From Alphaproteobacteria bacterium (GTDB lineage: Bacteria > Pseudomonadota > Alphaproteobacteria > SHVP01), in assembly GCA_040216735.1 (NCBI GenBank), contig JAVJOO010000001.1, forward strand, positions 1-64,000: a DNA stretch of 64,000 bases. The letters run 5' to 3'. The translations under genes and the position numbers were made by a program. Under the pieces are notes generated by a model. The model saw only the letters and a list, made by a program, of their open reading frames with translations. It had not been told where the DNA came from and did no database searches. Positions 59,611-64,000 of the stretch are shown one piece after another. Every line of letters starts with the position of its first letter. Positions within the stretch are counted from its first letter, which is position 1.

Positions 59611-59772
59611 ATGACACACCCAGAACACGAAAGACTCGGCTTCGTATCCTGGAACCTTCACTGGCTCGCCTTATTGGCCAGCATCGCGTTCGGCATCTAC
59701 ATCCTTTGGATACCTCTCAAGATCGTGTTCTTGATCCTCAAGTTCGTCCTGAGTGGAGGTCTGTCGCAGTGA
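59611..59772 (+). CDS. Tiny membrane protein, B-type 3 (divergent)
   Basis: A 53-residue protein: LGFVSWNLHWLALLASIAFG and IYILWIPLKIVFLILKFVLS, two hydrophobic segments. SIAFG aligns with the VAFG of the other B-type copies. It has the best ribosome site of the array (AGGAGGTGG just before the ATG). Its stop overlaps the next gene by 4 bp (GTGA), showing that the array is translated as an operon. Confidence 0.75.
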   Translation: MTHPEHERLGFVSWNLHWLALLASIAFGIYILWIPLKIVFLILKFVLSGGLSQ

Positions 59773-59900
59773 CCAATCATCCCCGGTCGGTCTATTGGAC
59801 CCGTCGCCGCCTGCGACGTTGGATTCGGTGGTGGTTGATGTGGCCCGCATGGATTCTCGGCGTGATGTTCTTACTGCGAGGGTGCCTCGTCCCGTTCTAA
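59769..59900 (+). CDS. Tiny Trp-rich membrane protein, A-type 4
   Basis: A 43-residue protein from a GTG: TNHPRSVYWTRRRLRRWIRW then WLMWPAWILGVMFLLRG. Shares the YWT-x-RRL-x2-WIRWWL-x-WP-x-W signature with the other A-type copies. Last gene of the array; its GTG overlaps the stop of the previous gene. Confidence 0.72.
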   Translation: MTNHPRSVYWTRRRLRRWIRWWLMWPAWILGVMFLLRGCLVPF

Positions 59901-59961
59901 CAATGCGCCCGGTGCATCACCTGAATACGGGCGCCCCAGTTGCTCGTTGTAGCTCTTGAAC

Positions 59962-60897
59962 CTATGCCACGCCGTTTTCCTTCGGAAAGGGAATTGAACG
60001 GGCGTACTTTCGGGAACCGAACCCTTCAGCCCCATCGCTGACCGATAGCATCGCGAGGGCCAGATCTTCCGGCAACCATTCGACGATCGAACGCCACTCT
60101 GGCGATGCATGCTTTAGGTACATTTGAATCCTGGCTTGCCGGTGCCCAATATCTTGGAACCGAGTTGGATCGGTCGCCTTCATCCTGGCAACAGCGATCG
60201 CTGCCCGAAATGAACGAACGCCGGACCTCAAACCACCCGCCGCATAGCGCCCGCTCTTTAGGCTTAAGCGGACTTGCCGAATTTTCGCTCGCGTTTTCTG
60301 GTTGACCCGCGAATCTGTCTCAAACCGCTCAAACATGTCCTCAAGCTGCCTCACGGACTGCTCGGCTTTATCGACTGAATCGGCAAACCAGTCTGGAGTT
60401 ACATCTGGAGAAACCTCTGCATTCGCATACACAAACTTGCGCCACTCTTCCTCCCTGGCTTGTTTTTCTTCTTGCTCAAGCGCCGTCCTTTCTAACTCTG
60501 CCATCTCGCCTATAGCCCTTGCTGAATCAACCGCTGCATTACTGCTGATAGGAGTCTCCTCGGGCAACCGCCGATCAGGGGTCTTGGGCATCGGCAGATT
60601 CCCCTGCTCATAGCCAATAGTACCGTCTCGGTCGATTTTCACGCCCGCGCTTTTCAGGCCGAGAGCATCATTGCGGCGGGAGAACGGAATTCGCGCGTCC
60701 TCGGGCACCGGCATACCTTCGGCTCTAAGCAGATCTCCGGCGTCGCCGCTATACTCAGGTGCCGGCTCCGGTTTCAAAGTCCGGAAATACCCAGAAACTT
60801 CATCGGTCGCCCCAGGATCGCCCTGCCAATAGGGGTGGGTTTGATCGGCATAGATTGCGTCGATGCGACGACGCGCCTCCATTTGCATCGGTGTCAT
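59962..60897 (-). CDS. Phage hypothetical protein with N-terminal HPY motif
   Basis: A 311-residue protein. RRRIDAIYADQTHPYWQGD at the start is the HPY-type motif shared with proteins at 52784 and 53903. A charged coiled coil (ELERTALEQEEKQAREEEW) and a basic region (KTRAKIRQVRLSLKSGR) follow. No known domain. It overlaps the small gene before it by 4 bp (ATGA) and lies between terminase and portal, so a head-assembly role is likely. Confidence 0.68.
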   Translation of the reverse strand: MTPMQMEARRRIDAIYADQTHPYWQGDPGATDEVSGYFRTLKPEPAPEYSGDAGDLLRAEGMPVPEDARIPFSRRNDALGLKSAGVKIDRDGTIGYEQGNLPMPKTPDRRLPEETPISSNAAVDSARAIGEMAELERTALEQEEKQAREEEWRKFVYANAEVSPDVTPDWFADSVDKAEQSVRQLEDMFERFETDSRVNQKTRAKIRQVRLSLKSGRYAAGGLRSGVRSFRAAIAVARMKATDPTRFQDIGHRQARIQMYLKHASPEWRSIVEWLPEDLALAMLSVSDGAEGFGSRKYARSIPFPKENGVA

Positions 60898-61091
60898 ATC
60901 CGACCCCCTTTCGTGGATGCGCTGCGTTCGCCGTCGGCCCCCGCCAAAAGACCGCGCCGCCTTACCTTGGGCCGCGCGGCGTCACGTGTGGGCGCACGCG
61001 GCGGGTCGATCAGTTCCGTGAGGGCCCGTTTGGCCTCGGCCTCGCTCATCGCCTCCACGGCGCGGCCGCGGAACGTCGGTGCTTTGGACAT
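60894..61091 (-). CDS. Small basic phage protein after terminase
   Basis: A 65-residue protein: SKAPTFRGRAVEAMSEAEAK then a basic C-terminal half (TRDAARPKVRRRGLL). No domain recognised. Placed between the terminase C-terminal part and the HPY-motif protein, with which it overlaps by 4 bp. Confidence 0.62.
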   Translation of the reverse strand: MSKAPTFRGRAVEAMSEAEAKRALTELIDPPRAPTRDAARPKVRRRGLLAGADGERSASTKGGRI

Positions 61092-61174
61092 GGGGTCTCC
61101 CTTCGTTGAAAAACAATCCCCGCCCCACGGGCGGCACGGCGGCAGTGCGGGTTAACCCCGGCAGGCGGCCCGCG

Positions 61175-61945
61175 CTATTGGTTGTAGATCTCAAAGCGCG
61201 TCTGCGCCTGCCCGAGAACCGGCGCGCGCGCAGGCATTCCGGCGTGGCGGCGCATCATCGCGGCATAGCGGGTCGCGTCCAAAAGGTCGTCGCGTTCCTT
61301 TACCAGGCGCCCTTCCTTGCGGTGATAAAGACGGAACTCCTCGAACCAATCGCCCAGGTGATCGAACACCTTGAACCGCTCGGTTTCCATGAACCCGATC
61401 AGTTCGGTCAGCCCCGCCTCTACGCTGTCGCCGCCGCCGCTGGCTTCGTCGAACTGGGCGTGCACCTTCAACATCCGCAAGCCCTGGGTGCGATAGGCCT
61501 CGGCCAAGGTTTGGCCGGTCCCCTTCTCGTGCTGATAGCCATCCTTGGGCCACGCCCACGGCAGCCATTGCTTGCCCGCGCGATCGGCACCCCACGGCTT
61601 GATCGCCGCGGCATGAATCACCGGGGTCGCCGCGCGCAACCGATGCGCATGGGTGACGTAGAGCGCGTCGCCGTCGCGGTCCCACGCCACCTTGACCGCG
61701 GCAGTGGGATGATCCCATCCGAAATCGAGCCCGCCGATCTGCGGCCAATGCGCCGGTATCGCAAAGGCCGCCACCCGCAGCGCATCCTCGGCGATCGGAA
61801 ACACGCGCCCCGACCCCAACTGCGGCACGCCCTTGGCGCGGGCATCGCGCTCGTGCGGCAAATATCCGGCCAGCACCGCCTCGCGTTCTTCGGGCGTGTA
61901 GTGCCCCGCATCGAAGATCGTCATCTGCGTCACATGCCGTGTCAT
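61175..61945 (-). pseudogene. terL: Terminase large subunit, C-terminal nuclease part (split gene)
   Basis: A 256-residue frame that begins TRHVTQMTIFDAGHYTPEER, a segment internal to intact terminases, and contains the nuclease core (GGLDFGWDHPTAAVKVAWD; KERDDLLDATRYA). The matching ATPase part is at 62112-62810. Between them lie four 40-bp palindromic repeats and in-frame stops, so a single chain cannot be made. An ATG at 61945 could still give a separate nuclease polypeptide. Confidence 0.85.
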
Positions 61946-61985
61946 TGCCTCTCCCCTGAACGTTCGCCCAGCGTCCCGCCAAGGG

Positions 61986-62149
61986 CGTCATCCTGAGCCG
62001 CGATCCAACGGATCGCGTGACGAAGCGTCATCCTGAGCCGCGATCCAAAGGATCGCGTGACGAAGGGCGTCATCCTGAGCCGCGATCCGAAGGAGCGCGT
62101 GACGAAGGGTGTCATCCTGAGCCGCGATCCAACGGATCGCGTGACGAAG
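61986..62149. repeat. Four tandem 40-bp palindromic repeats splitting terL
   Basis: Units at 61986-62025, 62026-62065, 62068-62107 and 62110-62149. Each reads CGTCATCCTGAGC, an inner stem CGCGATCC/GGATCGCG around a 3-nt loop (altered in unit 3), and TGACGAAG, with outer stem CGTCA/TGACG. It belongs to the same CATCCTGAG family as the elements at 45626, 50790 and 54608 but in a tandem array. Confidence 0.93.
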
Positions 62150-62810
62150 GGGCCGCCAGGAACAACCGCACCACCTCGCTCATGCCGAGCAGCGGTGTAA
62201 ACGTAATCAACGTGATACCGCCCGTCGCCTGGGTGCGCGTGCGCCCTTCACTATAGATGTCGAGCGGCGGTTCTTCGTCGAACCACACGCCGTCGAGCGA
62301 CTCGCCCTGCCACTTGCTGCGCCCTTGGTCGTAGGACTTGAACGCCACCACCGATTCGGCGCCCGAGGCATGCCGCACTACAATGGCGCTCAGCGCACCG
62401 GGCGCATTACGCCCCTTCACCGTGCGCACGAGCGCCGTCTTCGGGATCGCGCCAGTACCCCACGCCGCCTCGTGGTGCGCCGGCCCCAGCAAGTGACGCT
62501 GGACGTTGTCGCGAGTCGTTTCGGCGGTATCGCTCGCGCTCCAAAATTTCACGGCATGGCCGAAACGCCGCCCGGTCCACCACGGCGGGTAATGCCCGGT
62601 CAGGTGAAACGACACCTCCATCGCCCCCGCCAAGCTCTTGCCAAGCTGATTGCCGGCCATGAAGAGGCGCTCGCGGTGCGCCGCCCCCGCCGCATGGAAA
62701 GCGACCTGGCGCGGATAGGGCCTATAGTGCTGGTTCCGGGTCGTCCGCGCCGTCGCCACCGCTTGCGCGGCTTGGGAAAAGATCCACGCCGGTAATCTGT
62801 CGGTATTCAT
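62112..62810 (-). pseudogene. terL: Terminase large subunit, N-terminal ATPase part (split gene)
   Basis: Encodes the ATPase motor of DNA packaging: YRPYPRQVAFHAAGA, Walker A-like MAGNQLGKSLAGAM and Walker B DGVWFDEEPP, ending TFTPLLGMSEVVRLFLA where intact homologues continue into the nuclease domain. The frame then runs through the fourth palindromic repeat and stops at 62112. The start is uncertain: ATG 62810 overlaps terS by 89 bp; a GTG about 50 bp further in is an alternative. Confidence 0.85.
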
Positions 62811-63363
62811 CGAGGAGCGGGCCGATCCGACGCTGGAATTCGGCATGGTCCATTCCCTCGCTGTCGTTCGGCGTCTCGGTGCTGTTGGTCGGCGTTTCTT
62901 TGCTTGGCTTGGTGCCTATACCGTTTAGGGCGGCGCGCACCTCAAAGGCGTGCATCGCCACGCCCATCGCGCCCTTCTCCATCGACGCGAGCCGGATATC
63001 CTCCGCCATTGCATCCGCCGTCGCCCGGTCGAGCGGTCCCGCATACCGCCGGATCAATGACTCCGCGACGGCGTCGGGTATCGCGGCTGCAGCCTCCGCG
63101 GCCGCCTTGGCGGCGAGACGCGCCGCCTTCTTCTCCTCGCGCCGCGCCACGTTCGCCAACTCGCCGGGGTGCCCCCGTTCGGCGAGATACGCAGCGATCC
63201 GTTGCCGCACCGGCGCGATTTTTCGGCTGGTCGCCGCGTCGAGCCGCCCCATCGGCAGTCCATGGGCGGCAAGGTAAGCCGCTTTCGCTTCCATGCCCTG
63301 CTCCAGCATGAAGTCGGCCATCCGCCGTTCGACATCGTTCAGTGGTTGCTTTTGTTTGCTCAC
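62722..63363 (-). CDS. terS: Probable terminase small subunit
   Basis: A 213-residue protein directly upstream of terL. LNDVERRMADFMLEQGMEAKAAYLAAHG resembles the N-terminal DNA-recognition helix-turn-helix region of small terminases, followed by an alanine-rich coiled coil (EEKKAARLAAKAAAEAAAA) and an acidic tail (GGDGADDPEPAL). A GTG at 63363 with AGGAGAGG 5 bp upstream is preferred over in-frame ATGs further out. Identification rests mainly on position and helical pattern. Confidence 0.65.
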   Translation of the reverse strand: MSKQKQPLNDVERRMADFMLEQGMEAKAAYLAAHGLPMGRLDAATSRKIAPVRQRIAAYLAERGHPGELANVARREEKKAARLAAKAAAEAAAAIPDAVAESLIRRYAGPLDRATADAMAEDIRLASMEKGAMGVAMHAFEVRAALNGIGTKPSKETPTNSTETPNDSEGMDHAEFQRRIGPLLDEYRQITGVDLFPSRASGGDGADDPEPAL

Positions 63364-63379
63364 GATTCCTCTCCTTTGG

Positions 63380-64000
63380 ATGACGCGGGCCGCGCCCTCG
63401 CCTAAGCTTGTCGCGCTCATGGGGTTGTTGCTCGGTTTGTTGACGCTCACCGCCGTCGTGTTCGGCGCCGCGCTGGTGTTTTGGGGCCTGTCCTTCTCCG
63501 CCCTCTACGGCGTGTGGATTTTTGCGATCCTCATCGTCCCGCCGCTGCTCGTCGCCCAGGGCCTCGGCGCGTTGACGATCCTCACCGGCAAACGCCTGCC
63601 GCGGTTCGGCCCGGCGTTGCAAAGCTATGTGGCGGGCCAAACCACGCCGTTCGGCGCACCGGCCCTCGCGACCGCGCTCGCAGGCCGGCTCCTCGGTCCG
63701 CCTGGACGGATTCTGCCGCCTTGGCCCACGACCTTCGCCCTCTACGCCGTCACCACGATCGCCCTAACCGTGGTCTGGGCGCTCGTGCAACCGGGCGAGG
63801 CCGCCCGTTTCTATTTCGGTTTGGACGGGACCGTCGCCTTTCCCCGCGCGCCCGAGCCCGCGGTGGCGCTCGCGATCAGATTGTGGTTGCTGACCGCCGC
63901 CGCGTTCTTCCCCGCGTTTGTCGCGGCACTGTCCTTGACCAAACACCTGCTGCCCAGCCTCGCATCGGGACCGGGGCGCGACCAGATATTGGCCGCCGTC
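63380..64000 (+). CDS. Multi-pass membrane protein (partial, runs off the window)
   Basis: An open frame of at least 207 residues with several hydrophobic segments (GLLLGLLTLTAVVFGAALVF, SALYGVWIFAILIVPPLLVA, FALYAVTTIALTVVWALV, LWLLTAAAFFPAFVAALSL). It starts divergently from terS, at ATG 63380 or ATG 63419. No family recognised. It may be host DNA to the right of the prophage or further cargo; the end is not visible. Confidence 0.6.
   Translation, partial: MTRAAPSPKLVALMGLLLGLLTLTAVVFGAALVFWGLSFSALYGVWIFAILIVPPLLVAQGLGALTILTGKRLPRFGPALQSYVAGQTTPFGAPALATALAGRLLGPPGRILPPWPTTFALYAVTTIALTVVWALVQPGEAARFYFGLDGTVAFPRAPEPAVALAIRLWLLTAAAFFPAFVAALSLTKHLLPSLASGPGRDQILAAV

Noticed and set aside
61986-62149. 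Short CRISPR array in terL
   Set aside because: The 40-bp units are contiguous with 0-2 bp between them, so there are no spacers, and no cas genes are near.

Overview
The window is chromosomal DNA of a high-GC alphaproteobacterium, most plausibly a Rhodospirillales-like lineage (inference from gene content, not a taxonomic call). The supporting signs are an imuA-imuB-dnaE2 SOS mutagenesis operon behind GTTC-N7-GTTC direct repeats (the alphaproteobacterial LexA box), an AcuI-type reductase, a separate-subunit glycyl-tRNA synthetase, PPDK, and dense head-to-tail operons with many 4-bp start/stop overlaps and frequent GTG/TTG starts.

Positions 1-30799 are ordinary host chromosome. Left to right: the mutasome operon (dnaE2 cut by the window edge, with a VapBC toxin-antitoxin pair lodged between imuB and dnaE2); cysQ; acuI; an alpha/beta hydrolase; a surface-polysaccharide cluster (asnB, three glycosyltransferases, a DUF1499 lipoprotein); ygfZ and tag; a DUF5939 cyclase-like protein; ppdK-glyS-glyQ-sppA-trmN6 and small genes; a polyprenyl diphosphate synthase; tRNA-Pro(CGG); a tartrate/malate dehydrogenase; a nuclease-like secreted protein, an MFS transporter, an MscS channel, an Fpg-type glycosylase and a short flagellin.

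From about 30.8 kb to the right edge lies a podovirus-like prophage whose structural genes run on the minus strand, from terS (63.4 kb) through terL, portal, capsid, ejection proteins, tail adaptor and fibres to the lysis genes (30.8 kb). It appears damaged: terL is split by four tandem 40-bp palindromic repeats and the holin-like gene carries a 1-nt frameshift. No integrase, repressor or replication genes are in view, so the right boundary is outside the window.

The most interesting material is the plus-strand cargo set between the minus-strand structural genes: a KAP P-loop NTPase fused to nine near-identical leucine-rich repeats (35557-37911; NLR-like, candidate defence gene); four DUF2927 secreted proteins, one in a duplicated divergent gene pair; and an alternating array of seven tiny membrane proteins (58702-59900), four Trp-rich A-type and three B-type in the order A-B-A-B-A-B-A. 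The large ejection protein (42385-45414) also has a replaceable C-terminal tip: a perfect 118-bp direct repeat joins its body to an AT-richer tip and, 1350 bp downstream, to an orphan alternative tip, as in polymorphic toxin loci.
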